This document shows, piece after piece, positions 54,618-62,466 of a stretch of DNA of 64,000 bases (its first letter is position 1; every line of letters starts with the position of its first letter). Under the pieces are notes generated by a model, which was given only the letters and a program-made list of their open reading frames with translations, had not been told where the DNA came from and ran no database searches. The position numbers and the translations under genes are program-made. The DNA comes from JACPNO01 sp963825405 (lineage in GTDB: Bacteria; Acidobacteriota; Terriglobia; Bryobacterales; Bryobacteraceae): contig CAWGTB010000001.1 of the NCBI GenBank assembly GCA_963825405.1, forward strand, positions 1-64,000, given 5' to 3'.

Positions 54618-56353
54618 GGTAAAGACGCTTTAATTTGTTCGATTCTGGACGCAAAATAAGCGCTTTTGGGGGGATAAATCAAACTTAATTTCTGGAAAAG
54701 CGCGATGGCATTCTCATACATACCCTGCTTGGCGAGGACTTCTGCCATGGACTCGGTTAAAATTTCCCGTTCATCAATGGAATGAGCGGCAAAATGACGG
54801 ATGCGGTCAACTTCCTGATCGTCTGTTTTTTCCGCAATAGATTGTGAAGGAAGTTTTTTCATCACTTTCAGCCAGTCTGTGAAACTTTTTAATTGTCTGG
54901 TCAAGGGGTCTGTGGGGTTTTCTTCCAGGTTGAGCTTAATGCCCTGCGAAGCAAAATAATCGATCATGTGATAAGGCGCAAAAACGATTGACTCTGCTTT
55001 TTTCGGATCAAAGGGAGCTAATGGCATTTGGTGTTCCTGCAGAGCGACGGCGGGGTCAGGTACCGGATCGCTTTCATCGATATGCCCCTGGGATGTAGTG
55101 AAATCGATCACCCCGGGATCTGACTCCCATTGCGAAGTTTCCGCTGATTCCCCCTTCAGCTCATGACCGGAATAAATTTCTGAAATACTTTCCTCTTCAC
55201 TATGGATATCGGATGACTGGTCTGTTTCTTCTGAATGCCGATAATCCGAGGGGGGGTCAAATGCCTCATAGTCCGCACGGGCAGCCTCCGCATCTGATTC
55301 TTCCTGTATGACTGGACTTTCTGTTCCGTTCAGCAACTCCTCCTGCGGGTCAACCAAAGATGGCTCAGGCTCCGGCGTTTGAACCGAAGCTGAGTCTTCC
55401 GTTGATGAATTACCAGAGTTTTTATGCTCTTCAGGTACATCGATTACGGGCCTGTCGAAAACTTCCAGGTCAAAATCAGTCTTTTTTACTTTTACTTCTT
55501 CAAAAATGCCATATTCATTAACCACTTCTTCCCTGATTTCATAATCTTCTGAAATTTCTTCTGATTCCTCACCGGTTATCTTAAGAATTTCTGTTTGTGA
55601 ATTAATATGATCAAAAGATGGTGTGGTTTCAGTGTTCTGCTCTGCGGTTTCCTGCTCAGATCCACCGGAAGATTCCCCGCTGAGTGTGTCGTGATGTACT
55701 TCACTTTGCGTTTCGTGATACACTTCACTTGTCGTTTCGTGATGTAGTTCACTTTTCGTTTCTGGAGATTCCTCAGTTGTCGTTAAAGAAGCGATCTGGT
55801 ATTTTGAAATCAAATCATCAAAGGATGTAACCGGTCCGTCTGTGTATTCAGGCAAAGGCTGTTCCGCAACCGGCTCCGGCAGATCAGTGTGTAGTTCCGC
55901 ATCCCTATTATCTTCTAATGGTGGCAGTTGGCTATCTCCGGTTTGAACCATAGAAGTTGTATCGTCCAACAGGAATTCCTTTGAGGGGGTAAAATTTTCT
56001 ACCGGTAATTCTGCAACAGGTGTTTCAACATCTTTAATGAATACTTCCTGCACCGAAAAATCATTTGTCGGCTCTGGTCTGCTTGCTGCGCCTGCCTTAC
56101 CGGATATCCAGTGGCCTTCTTCATTTAAAACAGATTCCAGCCAGAATGGATTATTGAAATATAAAGCAGTTCGCATGGTTTCTTTTTCATAACCCGATTC
56201 CTGTTGTTCCTTTAATTTTTTTGATAACAGGAAGTGACCCGCATTAAATGAAGGGAATTCACTGATCAGTTCATAGATCTCTTCTAAAGAAACGATATCC
56301 AGATTTTGCTTTCCAAAAATGGCATCTAAAAGAGTGGGCAGGCCATTGTTCAT
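54614..56353 (-). CDS. Acidic repeat-containing protein with TPR-like C-terminus
   Basis: Intact 579-residue protein, very rich in Glu, Asp, Ser and Pro between residues 90 and 440 and thus probably disordered there. The N-terminal 80 residues (IVSLEEIYELISEFPSFNAG) and C-terminal 120 residues (REILTESMAEVLAKQGMYEN then AIALFQKLSLIYPPKSAYFA) look like TPR helices. An eight-residue tandem repeat is present around residues 205-235: SELHHETT, SEVYHETQ, SEVHHDTL. The position between lptE and secG is kept in many Chitinophagaceae as I recall. A scaffold role is likely but unproved. Confidence 0.8.
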   Translation of the reverse strand: MNNGLPTLLDAIFGKQNLDIVSLEEIYELISEFPSFNAGHFLLSKKLKEQQESGYEKETMRTALYFNNPFWLESVLNEEGHWISGKAGAASRPEPTNDFSVQEVFIKDVETPVAELPVENFTPSKEFLLDDTTSMVQTGDSQLPPLEDNRDAELHTDLPEPVAEQPLPEYTDGPVTSFDDLISKYQIASLTTTEESPETKSELHHETTSEVYHETQSEVHHDTLSGESSGGSEQETAEQNTETTPSFDHINSQTEILKITGEESEEISEDYEIREEVVNEYGIFEEVKVKKTDFDLEVFDRPVIDVPEEHKNSGNSSTEDSASVQTPEPEPSLVDPQEELLNGTESPVIQEESDAEAARADYEAFDPPSDYRHSEETDQSSDIHSEEESISEIYSGHELKGESAETSQWESDPGVIDFTTSQGHIDESDPVPDPAVALQEHQMPLAPFDPKKAESIVFAPYHMIDYFASQGIKLNLEENPTDPLTRQLKSFTDWLKVMKKLPSQSIAEKTDDQEVDRIRHFAAHSIDEREILTESMAEVLAKQGMYENAIALFQKLSLIYPPKSAYFASRIEQIKASLP

Positions 56354-56364
56354 CGTTATATTGA

Positions 56365-56910
56365 TTACCAGTTAGAAAATAAACGGTTGAACATATCATC
56401 CGTCATTTGCTGTATAATCTGTGGTGTAAGCGTTGCCTCCGCATCCGTCAGATTAGAGGTTGCAGGAAAATCAAAATTCCTGGTAATATCTGCCTCAAAA
56501 TCTGGTGTTCCCAGTTTCTGATCGTTCAGACGATTCTTCAAAGTCAGGTGAACGGTTACCGTAAGCCGGTTTATCGAAGCAGCCTGGTTGGAAACACCTG
56601 CGGTTGTAACATTGTATTCCGCTACAAATGCCGAAACATCGTAGTCCGCATCTGCCTGCACCTGTATGAGTTTGGTCTGGTTGCTGATCTTTTGTTTGAA
56701 TTTGTCGGTGAGCTGTGGACTTAACTGGGGATCCACATACCTTGCCCTGTTTTCAATAAAACCAATCTGTATGGTCTTCACTTCAGGCGGTATGGAGACA
56801 TCTTTAAATGAATATATTTTACAAGACTGGAAAGCCAGGAACAACCCAACCAGACAACATACGGTTCTGGCAAGCCGAACAACTGATTTAGATCTATTCA
56901 TTAATATCAT
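56365..56910 (-). CDS. LptE-like lipopolysaccharide assembly lipoprotein
   Basis: Intact, about 178-181 residues; start at 56910 or at the later Met (MNRSKSVVRLARTVCCLVGL). Lipobox at AFQSC, then KIYSFKDVSIPPEVKTIQIG, FIENRARYVDPQLSPQLTDK and TLKNRLNDQKLGTPDFEADI, the pattern of Bacteroidota LptE. It should plug LptD in the outer membrane. It overlaps the 3' end of the sigma-54 activator gene by some 16 bases. Confidence 0.85.
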   Translation of the reverse strand: MILMNRSKSVVRLARTVCCLVGLFLAFQSCKIYSFKDVSIPPEVKTIQIGFIENRARYVDPQLSPQLTDKFKQKISNQTKLIQVQADADYDVSAFVAEYNVTTAGVSNQAASINRLTVTVHLTLKNRLNDQKLGTPDFEADITRNFDFPATSNLTDAEATLTPQIIQQMTDDMFNRLFSNW

Positions 56911-58172
56911 ATTCTTTTAGTTTTCTGTACAAGGTTCTTTCACTGATGCCAAGATCCGAGGATGCATCTTTTCGTTTTCCCTTATGCTTCTTCAGGGCTT
57001 TAACGATCAGTTCTTTTTCTTTATCCATGATGCTCAGTGATTCTTCAACTTCCTCGTGATGATGGATTTCACTGTTGCCATTACTATTGTTATGAATCAT
57101 CACCGGTTGGGAGGGATAGGAACCCGCCACCGTATTTCCGGTAAAATGTTCCTGCGGTTTTAATTCTTTTAATTCACGAACAAAAGCTTCCTGGTTATCC
57201 GCGGCCAAAGATGGATTTTTCAAGATTTCCACGAAACATTTTTTTCAGTTCTGTGACATCTTTCTTCATATCAAAAAATAGTTTGTACAGGATCTCTCTT
57301 TCATTCGAGAAATCATTCGGATTCCGATGACCGGCGGAAGGACCACCATGGGCAACCTGTTGGCCTGATTTTCCGGAATGAATCTTCTCAACTGTGGCTG
57401 CGAAATTTTTTTGTCTTCCGATAATACCGAGATCTGTTCTGCAATATTCTTCAATTCGCGCACATTGCCCGGCCAGGTGTAGTTAATTAACAGATTTTTC
57501 GCCTCTTCATCCAGTTGCACCGGAGCGGTTTTATAACGTTCGGCAAAATCGACTGCAAATTTTCTGAACAGTAATGGAATGTCTTCTTTGCGGTCACGCA
57601 GGGCAGGAACCCGGATGGGAACCGTGCTTAGACGATAGTAAAGGTCTTCCCGGAATTTTCCTTTTTCTGTTAGTTCAAGCAGATCTTTATTGGTTGCGGC
57701 GATTACGCGTACATCTGTTTTCTGCACTTTGGATGAACCAACGCGGATAAATTCACCTGCTTCCAACACGCGTAGTAAACGGGCCTGTGTTCCCAGCGGC
57801 AATTCACCGATTTCATCCAGGAAAATCGTTCCGCCATTTACGGTTTCAAAATATCCTTTCGCGAATCAACGGCACCGGTGAAAGATCCTTTTTCATGACC
57901 GAATAATTCCGAATCGATGGTTCCTTCCGGTATGGCGCCGCAGTTCACAGCAATAAATGGATTGTGTTTTCTTGCCGAAAGCGAATGAATGATCTGTGAA
58001 AAAACTTCTTTTCCCACACCACTTTCTCCGAAATTAAAACGGTCAGATCAGTATTGGCAACCTGTACTGCCACCTGCAGTGCATAATTCAGTGCCGGCGA
58101 ATTTCCAATAATGCCAAATCGGTTTTTTATTGATTGAAGTTCCATGTTTTCGATATTTTCAATGCTTACCAT
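56894..58172 (-). CDS. Sigma-54 interacting transcriptional activator (frameshifted)
   Basis: About 425 residues with no N-terminal receiver domain. MVSIENIENMELQSIKNRFG starts at 58172, then IIGNSPALNYALQVAVQVAN and the Walker A region (TVLISE...) broken by a shift near 58030. The sigma-54 contact loop reads GSFTGA instead of the usual GAFTGA (near 57885). The AAA+ core continues FLDEIGELPLGTQARLLRVL, VRVIAATNKDLLELTEKG, FREDLYYRLSTVPIRVPALR and NYTWPGNVRELKNIAEQISV. The Fis-type helix-turn-helix is GKRKDASSDLGISERTLYRK. The HHHEE linker precedes it. Lies between miaB and lptE. Confidence 0.88.
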
Positions 58173-58179
58173 AGCTCCA

Positions 58180-59611
58180 TCACATCAAATACATCTGCCC
58201 AATCAGGGTGGCACCGGTACAGGATTCAATCTTTACAATGGCATAATCCCCTTTTTCAATGCAGATGATCTTTCTTTGGAAAAACGACCACTTTATTTTG
58301 ATTATTCCTACCCATCCAGTCCGCTGCACTTTTTTTCGAATCACCTTCAATAAGTACTTTTGAAATAGTTCCAAGATCCTTCGGTTTGATTCCTGCGAAA
58401 CCGGTTCTGCAATTTCACAATTTCGTCCAGTCTTCTTTTTTTTCTGTTTCAGGTACATCATCCTGATACCTTCTCGCGGCCAGTGTACCGGGTCGTTCAG
58501 AATAAAAATACATATAGCTCATATCGAAGCGGCATTCCCATCAGGCTCAGGGTCTCTGATGATCTTCTTCTGTTTCACCGCAAAATCCGGAAATGATATC
58601 CGAAGCTAATACCGCAGTCCGGCATCAATTCCCGGATTTTGTGAATCTGTGACATATACCATTCCCTGGTATAGGTCCGGTTCATCCGTTGCAGTACTCG
58701 GGTTGATCCGCTTTGTACCGGCAGATGAATGTAGTTGCAGATATTTTCATGGCGCGCCATGGTATGCAATACTTCGTCTGTAATGTCTTTGGGATGGGAA
58801 GTGGAAAATCGCACCCTCAAAAGCGGGGAAATCCGGGCTACTTTTTCCAGCAGCTCGGCAAAATTCCATGGCTGTTGTCACCATCTGTCCCGGAATGCCA
58901 GTAATAACTGTCTACATTTTGTCCCAGCAAGGTTACTTCCGGAAACCTCTTTCAAAAAGGTCCGGACATTCTGTCAAGTATCGAATCTGCATCACGGCTT
59001 CTTTCCCTGCCCGCGTGTAAAAGGTACCACACAGAACGAACACATATTATTGCAGCCGCGCATGATGCTTACAAATGCAGTGACGCCATTGCTGTTTAAC
59101 CGGATGGGAGAGATATCTGCATAGGTTTCTTCGCGGCTCAGCAAAACATTTACCGCTTTTTGTCCACTCTCCGCTTCTTCAATCAGGAGGGGAAGGCTTC
59201 GATAGGCATCGGGACCAACCACCAGATCGACCAGTTTTTCTTCTTCCAGAAATTTTGATTTCAGTCTTTCTGCCATGCAGCCCAGATACACCAATCAGCA
59301 TCGAAGGTTTTGATCTTTTTACCTGGCGGAAAATATGCAGACGGCTGCGTACGGTTTGTTCTGCTTTTTCCCGGATGGAGCAGGTATTGACCAGAACCAG
59401 GTCGGCTCTTGCGAAATCCTTGTGCCGGTAAAACCAGCATCCCTGCAGGATGGAAGCTACTATTTCACTGTCGGCGAAATTCATCGCACAGCCATAGCTC
59501 TCGATATAGAATTTATGGCCATAAGCGGATATCCGGATCCTCAGGAGGAAGCATAAGCTTCACCCTGCCTGGCCTCATCATGTATCTGTACTTCGTACTT
59601 CCAGTTTCCAT
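58180..59611 (-). CDS. miaB: tRNA-2-methylthio-N6-dimethylallyladenosine synthase MiaB (frameshifted)
   Basis: Radical-SAM methylthiotransferase acting on A37 of tRNAs. About 475 residues over five frames. UPF0004 domain: KFYIESYGCAMNFADSEIVA, DLVLVNTCSIREKAEQTVRS and the third Cys in YLGCMAERLK. The radical-SAM cluster is SIMRGCNNMCSFCVVPFTRG. Then RVRFSTSHPKDITDEVLHTM, NYIHLPVQSGSTRVLQRMNR and a C-terminal TRAM part (GDYAIVKIESCTGATLIGQM). Start taken at 59611. The dense breaks look like sequencing errors. Its stop is 8 bases before the sigma-54 activator start. Confidence 0.88.
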
Positions 59612-59677
59612 TTCACTCTCTTTAGGACAGCAAAATTAATCAAAAGAAAGGAATAAATGACAGGATGACAGGTAAAG

Positions 59678-59750
59678 AGCGGAAGACGGGACTCGAACCC
59701 GCTACCTACAGCTTGGGAAGCTGTCGCTCTACCAGGTGAGCTACTTCCGC
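59678..59750 (-). tRNA. tRNA-Gly (anticodon CCC)
   Basis: On the minus strand the acceptor stem GCGGAAG/CTTCCGC with discriminator T, D arm GCTC...GAGC, anticodon stem ACAGC/GCTGT with loop TTCCCAA (anticodon CCC) and T arm GCGGGTTCGAGTCCCGT form a complete cloverleaf of 73 nt. The CCA is not encoded, unlike in the tRNA at the other end of the window, which agrees with a different host. It decodes GGG. Confidence 0.93.
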
Positions 59751-59756
59751 TAATTT

Positions 59757-60283
59757 TTAATTTTCAACTGGCCCTGGAAAGGATATCCTGGAGGCCAGCC
59801 AGCTTTCACTGACCGGAATGATCCAGCTATTTTCCATTTCATTTTTTGTTAGTACGGTATTATTGAAATACAGGGTTTCCGAATGTATCATTCCCCCGGC
59901 CATTCCCGAAGTTCAGCTGTGCAAGGGGTATCAGCTGCACTTTGTCCTTTTCATAAAAAGCGAGGACCTGCCGGTCGAACAAACTGAACGTCGAATATGT
60001 TTTCTCAATTTCCCTGATCAGATGAACCGAGGAATCCGTACTACATCCACTTACCTGGGATTCCTGTTCATCGGCCATCAAAATGATGAACTGATTAAAG
60101 AACAGTTTTGCAAATCCCCTTACCGGAGTACCATGAGAATTCCACGAAGAGATAAACGAACTTCAACAATTCTTCTATCTGAATGGCTTCGTGCAGTGTG
60201 AACATACGGCTTGACTGGTAAATCCAGACGCGGGAGTTTGGGTCAAAATCTGCAGGTAATTGTTCCTGGTAATTAAATTCCAT
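59757..60283 (-). CDS. Bacteroidota hypothetical protein (often named ABC transporter ATPase), frameshifted
   Basis: About 175 residues. MEFNYQEQLPADFDPNSRVW starts at 60283, then IYQSSRMFTLHEAIQIEELL. After breaks near 60110 and 60020 it reads FFNQFIILMADEQESQVSGC, STDSSVHLIREIEKTYS and LFDRQVLAFYEKDKVQLIPL, and ends FNNTVLTKNEMENSWIIPVS and ESWLASRISF with a TAA at 59757. Despite the name used in databases there is no Walker motif. Function unknown. Confidence 0.7.
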
Positions 60284-60308
60284 TCCGCAAAATTAATTAT
60301 TCCGCCAT

Positions 60309-60813
60309 TTATATATGGATAATTTCTGCTGAAGGAGTCTTCAGGCGGCCGCGCATTCTTTCGATCTCTTTTTTCCGGTCTTTCATTTCCAGATGAAGTT
60401 TGTTCAGGACCGGCTGAATGTTTTTCTGATCCAGTAAGATCAGATGTTTATTTTTAGTTTCAAATTCACTGAGGTCTTTATTACTCCTGTCTATTTCCCG
60501 TTGTAATTTTCTCAATACAATAACCGATTGCAAACGGGTTGATGTTTCCACGTCTTTTAAACAAAGCGCCATGCGCTTTTCCTGAATACTGTCTTCCTTA
60601 CGGTTTTCGGGAATCGCTTCGTAGGAGTAGACTCGCACTGGGTACATAAGGTGCGCCTGGATTGGATTCTACCGGCACTGTGACGGGACCAGCTTCAGAC
60701 TCGTTGGAGAAATTGGCTGCTATGTTGTTATCAACAAAAAAGTTATCAATATTATCGCCCGGTTCGTCGGTTGAAATATTTTCAGCAATGGTTAATGTTT
60801 CAATCCGTTTCAC
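60309..60813 (-). CDS. Hypothetical protein, probably the C-terminal extension of the M56 peptidase (frameshifted)
   Basis: Two frames joined near 60640: KRIETLTIAENISTDEPGDN and NFSNESEAGPVTVPVESNPG, then ENRKEDSIQEKRMALCLKDV, LRKLQREIDRSNKDLSEFET and LEMKDRKKEIERMRGRLKTP, a coiled-coil-rich tail. It follows the M56 gene stop by 2 bases. If one A is removed from the A-run at about 60818-60822, the M56 frame reads straight through (TKSKVKRIETLTIAEN), so both may be one protein of about 535 residues. As a separate gene it would lack a ribosome site. Confidence 0.55.
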
Positions 60814-60814
60814 T

Positions 60815-61918
60815 TTACTTTTTGGTAATCAGATGAGAAAGAGGCGTGGGGGCCGTTCGCTTTTTTTGTTCAATGGAAATACTAAATATTGATACGACAG
60901 GTACATGTTTTTCTTCAGGTATTTCGTAGCGAACGGGTATAACTGATTCGTGCAAGCCAACAGCGCCCCGATGATCGGGCAGAGCCAGGAGTTGAATTCC
61001 GAAAAAAAGGAGTGCAGCAGCAAAACCACAGATAGCCGACAGGCTGAGTCCTGTTTCTTTCCTGGCCGGTTTTCCCAATACCCTGCGAATTCTTTCCATC
61101 AGCAGCCAGGGCTTTTTTCCATCAACGGCAAGGGAAAACCCTGGGTTGGCCTGCCGGTATTTTTCCAGGCTGAAAAGGGCTTCTGCATAGATTGACGGTT
61201 CATACCCCAGTTCCAATACACCGTCATCGCAGGCCAGTTCTCTTTCCCGTTCCAATGCTTTGTAAAATAATTGTGCAAACGGATTGAAAAAGAAAATGGA
61301 TCGGAAAGTGGTTACAACTATATTAATCAGGTAATCGTTCCTGCGGATATGATATAGTTCATGAACCAGTATGGCTTCAACCTGGGCAGCGGATAGGCGG
61401 GTCAGCAAAGAGAGCGGCAGGAGTATCAAAGGTTTTAGGAAACCGCTGGTTTCGGCTGATTCGGTTTTTGCTGACAGGAAAACTTTCACTGGTTTAGTAA
61501 TGCCCAGTATTTTGGTAAACCGGTCGGTAAAAGACTGGATGAACGGTTCAACTGCAGTCCTGTGTTTCAATTCGTGCCGCTGATGGTACTCGAAAATATA
61601 GTGAATGAAACGGACCATCAGAATCAGCAGATAGATGCCGCTGATATAGGGAATCCAGTGGCTTATTTCAGCGGAGATGGGAACCAATCCTGTAAAATTT
61701 GACGCTTCGGGTTCTTTCAGCAAATGAAAAAACGTATACATAAACCACTCACTGCTGAACACAATGAAAAGTAAAATCAGGTTGTGCTTGCCTGCCGCGG
61801 AAAAACGCTTGTTGCCCGTAGTCAGTAAATAACAGGCCGCCCACAATATCGCCATCTGCCAGAAGCTCGCCAGCAGGGACCATCCAAGCGCAGTCAGAAT
61901 GCTTACATAAGCAGACAT
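60815..61918 (-). CDS. BlaR1/M56 family sensor metallopeptidase
   Basis: 367 residues with an N-terminal membrane bundle (LLASFWQMAILWAACYLLTT, LILLFIVFSSEWFMYTFFHL, WIPYISGIYLLILMVRFIHY) and a cytoplasmic zinc protease domain: AAQVEAILVHELYHIRRNDY with the HELYH motif, FFFNPFAQLFYKALERERE and ELACDDGVLELG for the third ligand. It follows a BlaI-type repressor gene by 4 bases, the usual pair in which the protease cleaves the repressor on sensing a cell-wall signal. No penicillin-binding sensor domain is present, so the signal is unknown. Confidence 0.9.
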   Translation of the reverse strand: MSAYVSILTALGWSLLASFWQMAILWAACYLLTTGNKRFSAAGKHNLILLFIVFSSEWFMYTFFHLLKEPEASNFTGLVPISAEISHWIPYISGIYLLILMVRFIHYIFEYHQRHELKHRTAVEPFIQSFTDRFTKILGITKPVKVFLSAKTESAETSGFLKPLILLPLSLLTRLSAAQVEAILVHELYHIRRNDYLINIVVTTFRSIFFFNPFAQLFYKALERERELACDDGVLELGYEPSIYAEALFSLEKYRQANPGFSLAVDGKKPWLLMERIRRVLGKPARKETGLSLSAICGFAAALLFFGIQLLALPDHRGAVGLHESVIPVRYEIPEEKHVPVVSIFSISIEQKKRTAPTPLSHLITKK

Positions 61919-61921
61919 GCT

Positions 61922-62304
61922 TTATTGCTTTTTTAAATTATTAAGCAGTTGCTGAATCTCTTCCAGCTCTTCAGGACTGGCCTTATGATTGCCCAGTGCA
62001 TGGATAACCAATTCTGTAGATGATCCGCCAAACAGGTTAGTAATGATTTTCCCCAGTAAATGTTTTTGTGTTTTTTCGCGGCTTACGACAGGATGATATA
62101 CATGCACCTTCACAGAATCGTCACGGCCAACAAGCCTTTTTCATACATGATCTGCATCAGTTTTAAGGTAGTGGTATAACCCGCGTCCTTGGTTTTCGAT
62201 AATTCCTCATGAACATCCCGCACACTGGCTTTATGCCTTTCCCATAATATCCGAAGAATTTCCAGTTCACTTTCTGTCGGTTTAATATATTTTGAAGTAA
62301 CCAT
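61922..62304 (-). CDS. BlaI/MecI family transcriptional repressor (one frameshift)
   Basis: About 127 residues. Start at 62304 (MVTSKYIKPTESELEILRIL) with the winged helix WERHKASVRDVHEELSKTKD then AGYTTTLKLMQIMYEKGLL. After a shift near 62115 the dimer part reads VKVHVYHPVVSREKTQKHLL and GKIITNLFGGSSTELVIHAL. The partner of the M56 protease downstream; an inverted repeat lies before its start. Confidence 0.9.
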
Positions 62305-62330
62305 GACCAGGATTTATCTGTAAAGCAAAA

Positions 62331-62346
62331 TACGATTTAATTCGTA
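62331..62346. promoter_or_regulatory. Inverted-repeat operator before blaI
   Basis: TACGA-TTTAAT-TCGTA: perfect 5-bp arms with an AT-rich 6-base centre, 27 bases upstream of the repressor start. BlaI-type repressors bind short TAC...GTA dyads in their own promoters, so self-regulation is likely. Confidence 0.6.
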
Positions 62347-62379
62347 AATCGGCATTGTTTTAACATAAAGTTTAAAAAA

Positions 62380-62416
62380 AAATGTTGACCGGAGTTTTGA
62401 ACCCAGACCAACATTT
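62380..62416 (-). terminator. Terminator between hppA and blaI
   Basis: An 8-bp perfect stem AAATGTTG / CAACATTT with a 21-base loop. On the minus strand it follows hppA and has a run of T (the A-run at 62374-62382 in plus sense); on the plus strand it is followed by ATTTTT. It lies 50 bases past the hppA stop. Confidence 0.65.
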
Positions 62417-62466
62417 ATTTTTAGTGTACCAGCTATTTAGCTTTAACGGCCAGTTCCTTTTGAAAT

